A stretch of 64,000 bases of DNA from assembly GCF_030316895.1 (NCBI RefSeq), contig NZ_JASZYV010000002.1:868001-932000 (forward strand). Direction: 5' to 3'. The DNA is from Variovorax dokdonensis (GTDB taxonomy: Bacteria > Pseudomonadota > Gammaproteobacteria > Burkholderiales > Burkholderiaceae_C). Numbering within the stretch: position 1 is the stretch's first letter; each line of letters starts with the position of its first letter. A program made the translations under genes and the position numbers. Below the pieces are notes generated by a model. It was not told the DNA's origin, did no database searches, and saw nothing but the letters and a program-made list of their open reading frames with translations. Shown piece by piece: positions 34,464 to 43,626 of the stretch.

Positions 34464-35102
34464 TCAGACGCGGTGCGCCACGGTGGTCATCACCTTGGCG
34501 GCGGCGCGCATGAGCGCCCGGGCTGGCGCGGGCAACTCGACCGCCCCGGCGCTCCAGGCATGAGCAGCGTGCCTGGCTTCGTCCAGTTTCATCTGGGTGA
34601 CGACAGCCCGTGAACTTGCATCGCCCGGTGGCAGGCGGCCCAGGTGGCCATCCAGGTGGGCCTCGACCTGCCGTTCGGTTTCAGCCACGAAGCCCAGGCT
34701 GATTTTGTCGCCCAGGCGGCCAGCGACAAGCCCAAGCCCGAAGGCTCCGGCGTACCAGAGGGGATTGAGCAGGGAGGGTCGCGCGCCCAGTTCCTGCAGG
34801 CGCTCCCGGATCCAGGCGAGGTGATCGGTTTCCTCGCGCGCTGCTTCCAGAAAGTGCTCTCGCAGCGCAGGGTCGCGTGTGGAGGCCGCTTGCGCCGTGT
34901 ACAGCGCCTGGGCGCACACCTCGCCCACATGGTTCACGCGCATCAATGCGCCCGCTTCCCGGCGCTCGCTGTCGGTCAAGGGAGGTGCAGGCTGTGCCGC
35001 CTTTGGCGTTTCCCGGGCAGCCGGTGGGCGCGCGAACAAGGTACGCAGGGCGTCGTCGGCCAGGGCGACGAAGGGATCCATCGATCGATTCATATCCAGC
35101 AT
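34464..35102 (-). CDS. coq7: Demethoxyubiquinone hydroxylase Coq7
   Basis: 212 residues. Di-iron monooxygenase that hydroxylates 2-polyprenyl-3-methyl-6-methoxy-1,4-benzoquinone in ubiquinone synthesis; membrane-associated. Seen: ligand motifs [14 protein letters not shown] (first Glu), EETDHLAW (ExxH) and [11 protein letters not shown] (second ExxH) around a helical bundle with a hydrophobic patch [14 protein letters not shown]. Typical of the bacterial Coq7 that replaces UbiF in many betaproteobacteria. ATG 35102 is chosen for GGGAGG 7 bases upstream; an in-frame ATG at 35093 is less well placed. Confidence 0.93.
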   Translation of the reverse strand: MLDMNRSMDPFVALADDALRTLFARPPAARETPKAAQPAPPLTDSERREAGALMRVNHVGEVCAQALYTAQAASTRDPALREHFLEAAREETDHLAWIRERLQELGARPSLLNPLWYAGAFGLGLVAGRLGDKISLGFVAETERQVEAHLDGHLGRLPPGDASSRAVVTQMKLDEARHAAHAWSAGAVELPAPARALMRAAAKVMTTVAHRV

Positions 35103-35380
35103 TGTGAAACCTCCCAGCGCAAGAGTGCTGGCGCATGTTTTTATTGCGCATTGTGAACTTTGGAGGGCATTCGAAGCTTTGTTGTGTCACTGCAACGAAA
35201 CGCCAACACAGCGTAGATATTTCGGCTGATTTGCTTTGCCCCGGGCGGGGCGTCTGGTGCAATAGCAACAACTTCCCAAAAGGAGGTTGGCCCGGGGTCC
35301 GGTGGGAGCACGACAGTGCCCGTCACGGTGTGTGAACCCTCTGCACCGGTGCCCTATGTTTAACCTTGGAGAAACTTGCA

Positions 35381-36523
35381 ATGAAAAAATCTCTCGTTGC
35401 TCTGGCTGCCCTGGCTGTCGCAGGTGTTGCCTCGGCTCAGTCGTCGGTGACGCTGTTCGGTATCGTTGACGCTTCCATCAGCGGCACGACCACCAAGTTC
35501 GCCGATGGCTCGAAGGCTTCGTCGACCCGCCTGGACAACTCGGGCTACAACTCCAGCCGTCTGGGCTTCCGTGGCACGGAAGATCTGGGTGGCGGTCTGG
35601 CTGCTAGCTTCTGGCTGGAAGCTGGTCTGAGCAACGACGCCGGCGGTGCTGGTTCGGGCTCGGTGACCGGTCAGCTGTTCAACCGTCGTTCGACGGTCAG
35701 CCTGTCGGGTGGTTTCGGTGAAATCCGCCTGGGTCGTGACTACAAGCCGACCTTCTGGAACAACACCGTGTTCGACCCCTTCGGCACCAACGGCCAAGGC
35801 ACCAACGTGCTGCAAAACGTCGTGGGCACCACCACCGGCGTCGGCGCACTGGCTTTCGATAGCGACAACGTCCGTCAGAGCAACACCGTTGGCTACTTCC
35901 TGCCCCCGAACCTGGGCGGCTTCTACGGTCAAGTCCAGTACGGCTTTGACGAGAAGACCAAGTACACCGACGGCCTGCCCCCGGCTGGCGCTGACACCCG
36001 CAGCGGCGACTACGTCGGCGGCCGTATCGGCTACGCCAATGGCCCGCTCGACGTGGCTCTGTCGGCTGGTCAAGGCACGATCGGTTCGTCGTACTACGCT
36101 GGCTACAACGACGAAAACTTCACCTGGAACGCGGGCATTTCCTGGGACTTCGGTTTCATGAAGCTGTTCGGTGAGTATGGTTCGTACGAACTCAAGCGCA
36201 CCTACGATCCGTCCTACCTGGCTGATGTCAAGCGCACCGCTTGGGGCGGCCTGGTTGGCGCAACCTTCCCGGTTGGTCCTGGCCTGATCCGCGCTTCGTA
36301 CTCGTACGCTCGCCTGGAAGACTTCCCTGTTGCCAACGATCCGTCGGCTCAGAAGTTCGCCCTGGGTTACGTGCACAACCTGTCGAAGCGCACCGCTCTG
36401 TACGCTACCGTCGCCTACGTCGACAACAAGAACGGCATGCCCCTGGGCCTGAACGGTGCTGTGACGGCTGGTACGCCTGACAGCTCGTACGGCTACGACT
36501 TCGGTATCCGTCACTCGTTCTGA
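35381..36523 (+). CDS. Gram-negative general porin (betaproteobacterial type)
   Basis: 380 residues. Outer-membrane trimeric porin (Porin_4/OmpC-like). Seen: signal peptide MKKSLVALAALAVAGVASAQ, first strand SSVTLFGIVDASIS, the SRLGFRGTEDLGGGLAASFWLE motif near residue 60, FNRRSTVSLSGGFGEIRLGRDY, and a C-terminal FGIRHSF ending in Phe for outer-membrane insertion. The start at 35381 is chosen for TTGGAGA 9 bases upstream and the signal peptide. Codon use is rich in GCT and GGT, unlike its neighbours, which fits very high expression. The 278 bases upstream contain no gene; I see no promoter I would name. Confidence 0.93.
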   Translation: MKKSLVALAALAVAGVASAQSSVTLFGIVDASISGTTTKFADGSKASSTRLDNSGYNSSRLGFRGTEDLGGGLAASFWLEAGLSNDAGGAGSGSVTGQLFNRRSTVSLSGGFGEIRLGRDYKPTFWNNTVFDPFGTNGQGTNVLQNVVGTTTGVGALAFDSDNVRQSNTVGYFLPPNLGGFYGQVQYGFDEKTKYTDGLPPAGADTRSGDYVGGRIGYANGPLDVALSAGQGTIGSSYYAGYNDENFTWNAGISWDFGFMKLFGEYGSYELKRTYDPSYLADVKRTAWGGLVGATFPVGPGLIRASYSYARLEDFPVANDPSAQKFALGYVHNLSKRTALYATVAYVDNKNGMPLGLNGAVTAGTPDSSYGYDFGIRHSF

Positions 36524-36562
36524 TCTAGCGCTGGCTTAGGCCAGTTCTGATCGAAAGACGTA

Positions 36563-36598
36563 AAAGGCCACTCGACGCAAGTCGGGTGGCCTTTTTTG
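36563..36598 (+). terminator. Intrinsic terminator of the porin gene
   Basis: Stem GGCCACTCGAC / GTCGGGTGGCC (11 pairs, one G-U) with loop GCAA at 36566-36591, followed by TTTTTT. It lies 40 bases after the porin stop and isolates it from the peptide transporter operon. Confidence 0.9.
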
Positions 36599-36679
36599 TT
36601 TCGTGGACGCTGGCCATCCACCAAGGGTGCGCGGGCACGTGCCTTGCACGGTATTGAATGAAATTCGGATACTGACTAC

Positions 36680-37660
36680 ATGCTTGCTTTTGTGCTTCGC
36701 CGACTGGCCCAGGCGATCATCGTCATGGTGGTTGTGGCCTTCTTCGCCTTCCTGCTGTTCCAGTACGTGGGTGACCCCGTCGTTTTTCTTCTGGGGCAAG
36801 ATGCCAAGCCAGAACAGATTCGCCAGATGCGCGCCGACCTGGGACTGGATCGCCCCTTCTTCGTGCAGTTCTGGCACTTTCTGGTCAATGCCGCCCAAGG
36901 CGAATTCGGGCTGAGTCTGCGCCAGGGCGCCAAGGTGTCGCGCCTGATCATCGAACGTCTGCCGGCAACGCTGGAACTGTCGATCGTCGCCGCGATCCTC
37001 GCAGTCGTGATCGGTGTGCCAATGGGCGTCTATGCGGCGCTTCGCCGCGGCACCTTCACCACGCAGATGTTCATGTCGCTGTCGCTGCTCGGCGTGTCTT
37101 TGCCGACCTTCCTGATCGGCATTCTTCTCATCCTGGTGTTTTCCGTCTGGTTGGGCTGGCTGCCAAGCTTCGGACGCGGCGAGACGGTGAGCATTGGCCG
37201 ATGGACCACAGGCCTTCTGACGATGGACGGTTGGGCGCACATGATCCTGCCGGCGATCACGCTGGCCGTTTTCCAGCTCACGCTGATCATGCGCCTCGTG
37301 CGTTCCGAGATGCTGGAAGTGCTTCGCACGGACTACATCAAGTTCGCCCGGGCTCGGGGCCTTTCCGACCGCGCCATTCATTTCGGCCATGCGCTGCGCA
37401 ACACTCTGGTGCCTGTGCTGACCATCACCGGCCTGCAACTCGGACAGTTGATCGCCTTCGCCATCATTACCGAGACGGTGTTCCAGTGGCCGGGCATGGG
37501 CCTGCTCTTCATCCAGGCCGTCACCTATGCCGACATTCCGATCATGGCGGCGTATCTCTGCCTCATCGCCCTGATCTTTGTCACCATCAACTTGGTGGTG
37601 GACATGCTTTACTTCGTTGTGGATCCCCGCCTGCGCGTGTCGACGCAGGCAGGGCATTGA
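36680..37660 (+). CDS. dppB: Peptide ABC transporter permease, DppB type
   Basis: 326 residues. Inner-membrane permease of the dipeptide/oligopeptide family. Seen: N-terminal MLAFVLRRLAQAIIVMVVVAF, GDPVVFLLG, RLPATLELSIVAAILAVVIGVPMGVYAA, and the EAA loop (YIKFARARGLSDRAIHFGHA) that contacts the ATPases. First gene of the operon, then the M20 hydrolase, binding protein, DppC, DppD and DppF. The substrate class is inferred as short peptides or N-acyl amino acids. Confidence 0.92.
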   Translation: MLAFVLRRLAQAIIVMVVVAFFAFLLFQYVGDPVVFLLGQDAKPEQIRQMRADLGLDRPFFVQFWHFLVNAAQGEFGLSLRQGAKVSRLIIERLPATLELSIVAAILAVVIGVPMGVYAALRRGTFTTQMFMSLSLLGVSLPTFLIGILLILVFSVWLGWLPSFGRGETVSIGRWTTGLLTMDGWAHMILPAITLAVFQLTLIMRLVRSEMLEVLRTDYIKFARARGLSDRAIHFGHALRNTLVPVLTITGLQLGQLIAFAIITETVFQWPGMGLLFIQAVTYADIPIMAAYLCLIALIFVTINLVVDMLYFVVDPRLRVSTQAGH

Positions 37661-37662
37661 AC

Positions 37663-38937
37663 ATGAGCACGATTCGCTACCAGGCCAATGGGCGCGCCTT
37701 CGCCCACATTGCGCGCTTCCATCCCGAATTGACCGCGCTGCGGCGTGACCTCCATGCCCATCCAGAGCTGGGATTCGAGGAGGTCTACACCTCCGCCCGC
37801 GTCGAGGAGGCCCTGCGGGCAGCAGGCGTCGACGAGATTCACACGGGCATTGGAAAGACAGGCGTCGTGGCGGTTATCCGCGGTCAGTCCACGGGAAGTG
37901 GCCGCATGATCGGACTTCGTGCCGACATGGACGCACTGCCCATGTGCGAGGACAACGACTTTGCCTGGCGATCCGCCAAAGGCGGCTTGATGCACGGTTG
38001 TGGGCACGATGGCCACACCGCCATGCTCGTGGGCGCCGCGCGCTATCTGGCCGCCACCCGACACTTCGACGGCACGGCCGTGTTGATCTTCCAGCCGGGC
38101 GAAGAAGGGTTTGCCGGTGCGCGCGTGATGGTCGAAGAAGGCTTGTTCGAACGCTTTCCAGTCGACTCCGTGTACGCCATGCACAACTGGCCGGGCATGG
38201 CGCCCGGTACAGTCGGCATCAATTCCGGGCCGATGATGGCGGCGGCGGACCGGATCACCATCGACGTGACGGGCAAAGGCGGCCATGGCGCGCACGCCTA
38301 CCAGACGGTGGATCCGGTGGTGGTCACGGCGCACCTCATTACCGCCATCCAGACCATCGTGTCGCGCAACGTCCGGCCGCTGGACACTGCCGTGGTCAGC
38401 TTGTGTGCGATGCAGGCCGGCGACCTGGGTGCGTTCAGCGTTGTTCCGGGTAGGGCGACGCTGGTGGGTACCGTTCGCACGTTCAACCCGAAGGTCCAGG
38501 CGGAGGTCGAATGGCGTCTAGTCGAACTGTGCAGTTCGGTGGCGCGGGGATTCGGCGCGAGCGCTCAGGTGAAGTTCGAGAAGATCTACCCAGCCACGAT
38601 CAATACCGCCGCGGAAGCGCTGTTTGCCGGCGACGTGGCCCAGGCCCTCGTGGGGGCGCGCAACCTGGAGCGCAACATGGAGCCGAGCATGGGCGCCGAA
38701 GACTTCTCATTCATGTTGGGCGTCAAGCCTGGCGCCTACCTGCGCATCGGCCAGGGCGTGAAGGAGGGCGCGTACCTGCACAACAGCCGCTACGACTTCA
38801 ACGACGAGATCCTGCCTCTGGGCGCGGCGATGCACGCTGGTCTGATCGAGCAGGGAATGCCGCTTTCGGCCGGCGGACAGGCAATGGAAAACGCCAAGGT
38901 TCGGGCATCGGAATTGCAAGCATCATCCACCGTCTAG
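37663..38937 (+). CDS. M20 family amidohydrolase (hippurate hydrolase/aminoacylase-like)
   Basis: 424 residues. Zinc hydrolase of the M20/ACY1 group (HipO, AbgB-like), cleaving N-acyl amino acids or amide bonds, in the cytoplasm. Seen: LRRDLHAHPELGFEE, metal-site LMHGCGHDGHTAML near residue 110, QPGEEGFAGARVM with the catalytic/metal Glu near 150, AMHNWPGMAPGTVG, and C-terminal MGAEDFSFM. No signal peptide. It starts 2 bases after dppB and ends 27 bases before the binding protein gene, inside the transporter operon, so it probably acts on what that system imports. Confidence 0.88.
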   Translation: MSTIRYQANGRAFAHIARFHPELTALRRDLHAHPELGFEEVYTSARVEEALRAAGVDEIHTGIGKTGVVAVIRGQSTGSGRMIGLRADMDALPMCEDNDFAWRSAKGGLMHGCGHDGHTAMLVGAARYLAATRHFDGTAVLIFQPGEEGFAGARVMVEEGLFERFPVDSVYAMHNWPGMAPGTVGINSGPMMAAADRITIDVTGKGGHGAHAYQTVDPVVVTAHLITAIQTIVSRNVRPLDTAVVSLCAMQAGDLGAFSVVPGRATLVGTVRTFNPKVQAEVEWRLVELCSSVARGFGASAQVKFEKIYPATINTAAEALFAGDVAQALVGARNLERNMEPSMGAEDFSFMLGVKPGAYLRIGQGVKEGAYLHNSRYDFNDEILPLGAAMHAGLIEQGMPLSAGGQAMENAKVRASELQASSTV

Positions 38938-38964
38938 CTATTTACCATTTTCGAGGAGTGATTC

Positions 38965-40551
38965 ATGAGTTTTAAGCGGACCATGCTTGCGGCGTCGGTG
39001 GCTGTCGCGCTTTCGGTGGCCAGCCTGGCGGCAAATGCCCAGACCATCCGCATCGCCAACCAGGGCGATGCCCTTTCGATGGACCCGCATTCGCTCAACG
39101 AGTCGCTGCAGTTGAGCGTGACGCAAAACGTTTACGAGACGCTCACCGGCCGCAACAAGGATCTCAGCCTTGCGCCGCTGCTGGCGACCAGCTGGAAGCA
39201 GACCAGCCCGACGGTGTGGCGCTTCGAACTGCGCAAGGGCGTCAAGTTCCACGACGGCACGCCGTTCACGGCCGACGACGTGGTGTTCAGCATGGCGCGC
39301 GCCGCTGGTGAAGGCTCTGACATGAAGAGCTACACCAACGACTTCAAGGAAGTGCGCAAGATCGACGACCACACCGTGGAAATCGAGACCAAGGTGCCGT
39401 TCCCGATCCTCCCCGACGTGGTCTCGCAAGTGGCCATCATGAGCAAGAAGTGGTGCGAGGAAAACAAGGCCACGCAACCGGTGGATCGCCGCAAGGGCAT
39501 CGAGAACACCGCATCGTTCAAGGCCAACGGCACGGGTCCGTTCATCGTGCGCGAGCGCCAGCCTGACGTACGCACCACCTTCCAGCGCAACCCCAACTAC
39601 TGGGGCAAGATCGAAGGCAACGTGCAGGAAGTCATCTTCACCAAGATCGGCAACCCCTCGACGCGCGTCGCTGCACTGCTGTCGGGCGAGGTCGATGTGA
39701 TGGAGCCGGTGCCGGTGCAGGACGTTGCGCGCGTCAACGCCACGCCCAACGCCACCGTGGTCGTCGGCCCCGAATTGCGCACCATCTTCCTGGGCATGGA
39801 CCAGAAGCGCGACGAATTGCTCTACTCGAGCGTCAAGGGAAAGAACCCGTTCAAGGACAAGCGGGTGCGCCAGGCCTTCTACCAGGCCATCGACATCGAG
39901 GGCATCAAGCGCACCGTGATGCGCGGCGCTTCGCGGCCCACCGCGCTCATGGTGGGCCCCGGCATCAACGGCTGGAACGAAGCCCAGGACAAGCGCCTGC
40001 CTTACGACGTGGAAGCCGCCAAGAAGCTGCTGGCCGATGCGGGCTATCCGCAGGGCTTCGAAGTGTCGATGAACTGCCCGAACGATCGCTATGTGAACGA
40101 CGCCCAGATCTGCCAGGCCGTTGCCGCCAACCTGGCCAAGATCAACGTGAAGATCAACCTGGTTGCCGAAACGAAGGGCACCTACTTCCCGAAGATCCTG
40201 CGCCGCGACACCAGCTTCTACATGCTCGGCTGGACGCCATCGACCTATGACGCGCACAACGCGCTCAACGCGTTGATGGCCACGCCCGACGATAGCGGTA
40301 CGGGCCAGTTCAACCTGGGCGCCTACAGCAACCCCAAGCTCGACGAGCTGACCAAGAAGATCCAGGCCGAGACCGACAAGTCCAAGCGCGACCAGATGAT
40401 CAAGGAAGCGTTTGAACTGCACACCGCAGACATCGGCCACCTGCCCCTGCACCAGCAGTCGCTGGCTTGGGGCGTGAGCAAGAAGGTCAAGCTCGTTCAG
40501 CTGGCCGACAACTTCATGCTCTTCAAGTGGATGTCGATCAGCGACAAGTGA
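38965..40551 (+). CDS. dppA: Peptide ABC transporter substrate-binding protein, DppA/OppA type
   Basis: 528 residues. Periplasmic SBP_bac_5 protein. Seen: signal peptide (about 1-26, cleavage after ANA), IRIANQGDALSMDPHS, the family motif KGVKFHDGTPFTADDVVFSM near residue 95, TGPFIVRERQPDVRTTFQRNPNYWGK and a C-terminal domain. No lipobox. CGAGGAG ribosome binding site upstream. Captures the substrate for the DppBCDF channel; specificity is not readable by eye. Confidence 0.92.
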   Translation: MSFKRTMLAASVAVALSVASLAANAQTIRIANQGDALSMDPHSLNESLQLSVTQNVYETLTGRNKDLSLAPLLATSWKQTSPTVWRFELRKGVKFHDGTPFTADDVVFSMARAAGEGSDMKSYTNDFKEVRKIDDHTVEIETKVPFPILPDVVSQVAIMSKKWCEENKATQPVDRRKGIENTASFKANGTGPFIVRERQPDVRTTFQRNPNYWGKIEGNVQEVIFTKIGNPSTRVAALLSGEVDVMEPVPVQDVARVNATPNATVVVGPELRTIFLGMDQKRDELLYSSVKGKNPFKDKRVRQAFYQAIDIEGIKRTVMRGASRPTALMVGPGINGWNEAQDKRLPYDVEAAKKLLADAGYPQGFEVSMNCPNDRYVNDAQICQAVAANLAKINVKINLVAETKGTYFPKILRRDTSFYMLGWTPSTYDAHNALNALMATPDDSGTGQFNLGAYSNPKLDELTKKIQAETDKSKRDQMIKEAFELHTADIGHLPLHQQSLAWGVSKKVKLVQLADNFMLFKWMSISDK

Positions 40552-40657
40552 TCGAAGACGATGGCCATCGCCATAGCGGCGTTGGCCTGACCTGCGACAG
40601 CGACACCCGAACCGGTGTCGCTGTCGGCCTCTTACGCGGTTCCCCACAATCCCACGG

Positions 40658-41569
40658 ATGATCAGTCTTCTCAAGCGCTGGTTCGACGGCGACGTCGGCT
40701 ACAGCTTCCGCACTTCGCCGGTGGCCATCGCCGCGGCGGTGGTCGGCTTCTTCTGCGTGTTCTGCGCCATCTTCGCGCCGTGGCTCGCACCTCACAATCC
40801 GTACGACCTGTCCACGCTCGAACTGTCGGATGCGCGCCTGCCACCGGCATGGATGGCGGATGGCTCCACCAAGTACCTGCTCGGTACCGATGAACAGGGG
40901 CGCGACATCGTCTCGACACTGATGTATGGCGCACGCATCTCGCTGGTGGTGGGCATCGCCTCGGTCATCCTGTCGATGATCGTGGGCGTGACGCTGGGGC
41001 TCATCGCCGGTTTTCGGGGCGGCTGGATCGATGCGTTCCTCATGCGGCTTTGCGACGTGATGCTTTCGTTCCCGGCCATCCTCATTGCTTTGCTGATCGC
41101 CGGCGTCGGACGCGCACTCTTTCCGGATGCGCACAACACCGTCGCCTTCGGCGTGCTGATCCTGGCCATCGCCCTGACCAAGTGGGTGGACTACGCGCGC
41201 ACCGTCCGCGGATCCACGCTGGTGGAGCGCAACAAGGAATACGTTCAGGCCGCACGCGTCACCGGTGTCTCGCCGCTGCGGATCATGCGCAAGCATGTGC
41301 TGCCCAACGTGCTGGGGCCGGTGTTCGTCATCTCGACGATCCAGGTGGCAACGGCCATCATCACCGAGGCCACCTTGTCCTTCCTGGGCGTGGGTGTCCC
41401 GCCCACTTCGCCGTCGCTCGGCACTCTGATCAGCAACGGCAACCAGTTTCTCTATTCCGGCGAATGGTGGATGACCGTCTTTCCTGGCATCACCCTGGTG
41501 CTGATCGCCTTGTCGGTGAACCTGCTGGGCGATTGGCTGCGCGACGCGCTCAACCCACGACTGCGCTGA
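40658..41569 (+). CDS. dppC: Peptide ABC transporter permease, DppC type
   Basis: 303 residues. Seen: an N-terminal segment, AVVGFFCVFCAIFAPWLAPHNPYDL, the family motif LLGTDEQGRDIVSTLMYGARISLVVG near residue 85, EAA loop YVQAARVTGVSPLRIMRKHV and SFLGVGVPPTSPSLGTLI. Partner of DppB. There is a 106-base gap after dppA, which is long for this operon and may hold a processing site, but nothing clear is visible in it. Confidence 0.92.
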   Translation: MISLLKRWFDGDVGYSFRTSPVAIAAAVVGFFCVFCAIFAPWLAPHNPYDLSTLELSDARLPPAWMADGSTKYLLGTDEQGRDIVSTLMYGARISLVVGIASVILSMIVGVTLGLIAGFRGGWIDAFLMRLCDVMLSFPAILIALLIAGVGRALFPDAHNTVAFGVLILAIALTKWVDYARTVRGSTLVERNKEYVQAARVTGVSPLRIMRKHVLPNVLGPVFVISTIQVATAIITEATLSFLGVGVPPTSPSLGTLISNGNQFLYSGEWWMTVFPGITLVLIALSVNLLGDWLRDALNPRLR

Positions 41570-41582
41570 TCGGCACGCACCC

Positions 41583-42566
41583 ATGGCATTGCTTGAAGTC
41601 AAGAACCTCGTGGTCGAGATTCCCAACCGGCGCGGCTCGCTGCGCGCGCTGAACGACATCTCGTTTTCGATCGAACCCGGCGAGATCCTGGGCGTGGTCG
41701 GCGAATCCGGCGCCGGCAAGTCGCTCACGGGCGCTTCCATCATCGGACTGCTGGAACCCCCGGCGCGAGTGGCTGGCGGCGAGATCATCCTGCAGGGCGA
41801 ACGCATCGATCACCTCGGCCATGCTCGCATGCAGCACATCCGCGGGCGGCGCATTGGCGCGATCTTCCAGGACCCGCTGACCTCGCTCAACCCGCTGTAC
41901 ACGGTGGGACAGCAAATCGAAGAGACCATCCGTGCGCACCTGCCGGTCACGTCCGCCGAGGCGCGACGCCGTGCCATCGGCCTTCTTGAGGACACCGGCA
42001 TTCCGGCAGCGGCCCAGCGTATCGACCACTACCCGCATCAGTTCTCCGGCGGCATGCGCCAGCGTGTGGTCATCGCGCTGGCGCTGGCGGCGGAGCCGAC
42101 GCTGATCGTGGCCGACGAACCGACCACCGCGCTCGACGTCTCGATCCAGGCGCAGATCATTTCGCTGCTCAAGCGCCTGTGCCATGAGCGCGGCGCGGCC
42201 GTCATGCTCATCACGCATGACATGGGCGTGATTGCCGAGACCTGCGACCGTGTGGCCGTGATGTATGCCGGACGCATTGCCGAGATCGGCCCGGTTGCCC
42301 AGGTCATCCACGAGCCGGCGCATCCCTACACCGCGGGCCTGATGGCCTCCATTCCCGACATGAGCCAAGACCGCGAGCGCCTCAACCAGATCGATGGCGC
42401 CATGCCTCGGCTCAATGCCATTCCCAGCGGCTGCGCCTACCATCCGCGCTGCCCGCAGGCCTTTGACCGATGCTCTCGCGAACGGCCTGAGCTGATGGCC
42501 GCAGGCGCCACACGCGCGGCCTGCTGGCTCCACGATGCGCACAGCGCGGCGGAGGTAGGCGCATGA
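41583..42566 (+). CDS. dppD: Peptide ABC transporter ATPase, DppD type
   Basis: 327 residues. Seen: Walker A GESGAGKSLTG near residue 40, signature FSGGMRQRVVIALALA, Walker B LIVADEPTTALD, LITHDMGVIAE and the oligo_HPY C-terminal domain with cysteines GCAYHPRCPQAFDRC. Typical for the D subunit; pairs with DppF. Thirteen bases after dppC, and overlaps dppF by four bases. Confidence 0.93.
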   Translation: MALLEVKNLVVEIPNRRGSLRALNDISFSIEPGEILGVVGESGAGKSLTGASIIGLLEPPARVAGGEIILQGERIDHLGHARMQHIRGRRIGAIFQDPLTSLNPLYTVGQQIEETIRAHLPVTSAEARRRAIGLLEDTGIPAAAQRIDHYPHQFSGGMRQRVVIALALAAEPTLIVADEPTTALDVSIQAQIISLLKRLCHERGAAVMLITHDMGVIAETCDRVAVMYAGRIAEIGPVAQVIHEPAHPYTAGLMASIPDMSQDRERLNQIDGAMPRLNAIPSGCAYHPRCPQAFDRCSRERPELMAAGATRAACWLHDAHSAAEVGA

Positions 42567-43579
42567 GTACCGAAGCCGCTGTGGAAACGCGCACGCTGGT
42601 CGAGGTTCACGACCTGGCCAAGACGTTCGACGTCTCGGCCCCGTGGCTCAATCGAGTGCTGGAACGCAGGCCGCGAACACTGCTGCATGCCGTTGATGGC
42701 GTGAGCTTTTCCATCGAGCGTGGCAAGACGCTGGCCCTCGTCGGTGAATCCGGATGCGGCAAGAGCACCGTGGCGCGCCTGCTGGTCGGCCTCTATGCGC
42801 CCAGCCGAGGCTCCGTGACCTTCGACGGACAGGACGCCCACGCCACCTTTGCATCGGGCCAAGGTCGGGCTTTGCGCAAGCGCATCCAGATGATCTTCCA
42901 GGATCCTTACGCGAGTCTCAACCCCCGCTGGAAGGTCCAGGACATCGTTGCAGAGCCCTTGCTTGAGCATGGCCTCGTCACCGATGGCGATGCGCTGCTC
43001 GACCGGGTGGGCGAATTGCTTCAGTCGGTGGGCCTGAGTCCACTGGATCGCGTGAAGTATCCGCACCAGTTCTCGGGCGGGCAGCGCCAGCGCATCTCCA
43101 TTGCGCGGGCGCTCGCCACGGCGCCGGAGTTCCTGGTGTGCGACGAGCCCACGTCTGCGCTCGACGTCAGCGTGCAGGCGCAGGTGCTCAACATCATGAA
43201 GGACCTGCAGCGCGAGCGCGGGCTGACCTACCTGTTCATCTCGCACAACCTTGCCGTGGTGCGCCATGTGAGCGACAGCGTGGGCGTGATGTATCTGGGC
43301 CGCATCGTCGAGATCGCCGAGAAGCGGGAGCTGTTCGAGTCGCCGCGCCATCCGTACACCCGCATGCTGCTCGACGCGATCCCGCAGATGCATGCGGTCG
43401 GTCGTGCGCGCACGCCGGTGCAGGGCGAGGTGCCCAATCCCTTGTCGCCGCCGCCAGGGTGCACCTTCCACCCACGATGCCCGCACGCGAACGAGCGCTG
43501 CAAGGTCGAGCGGCCCAAGCTGCTGCAGATCGGTGGGATTCGTGTGGCCTGCCACGCGGTCGAAGAAGGCCGCATCTAG
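42563..43579 (+). CDS. dppF: Peptide ABC transporter ATPase, DppF type
   Basis: 338 residues. Seen: Walker A GESGCGKSTVARLL near residue 68, IQMIFQDPYASLNPRWKV (Q-loop), signature FSGGQRQRISIARALA, Walker B FLVCDEPTSALD and the oligo_HPY tail GCTFHPRCPHANERC. Typical F subunit. ATGA overlap with dppD. Last gene of the operon; ends 47 bases before the convergent zwf stop without an obvious terminator. Confidence 0.93.
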   Translation: MSTEAAVETRTLVEVHDLAKTFDVSAPWLNRVLERRPRTLLHAVDGVSFSIERGKTLALVGESGCGKSTVARLLVGLYAPSRGSVTFDGQDAHATFASGQGRALRKRIQMIFQDPYASLNPRWKVQDIVAEPLLEHGLVTDGDALLDRVGELLQSVGLSPLDRVKYPHQFSGGQRQRISIARALATAPEFLVCDEPTSALDVSVQAQVLNIMKDLQRERGLTYLFISHNLAVVRHVSDSVGVMYLGRIVEIAEKRELFESPRHPYTRMLLDAIPQMHAVGRARTPVQGEVPNPLSPPPGCTFHPRCPHANERCKVERPKLLQIGGIRVACHAVEEGRI

Positions 43580-43626
43580 CACCGCAGCGACCGGCGGCCC
43601 GGCTCGCCACGGCGGGCGCTGTCAGG

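Noticed and set aside
35238..35251. GC palindrome GCCCCGGGCGGGGC before the porin as a terminator
   Set aside because: The arms leave too small a loop and no T-run follows, so it cannot be a standard intrinsic terminator.
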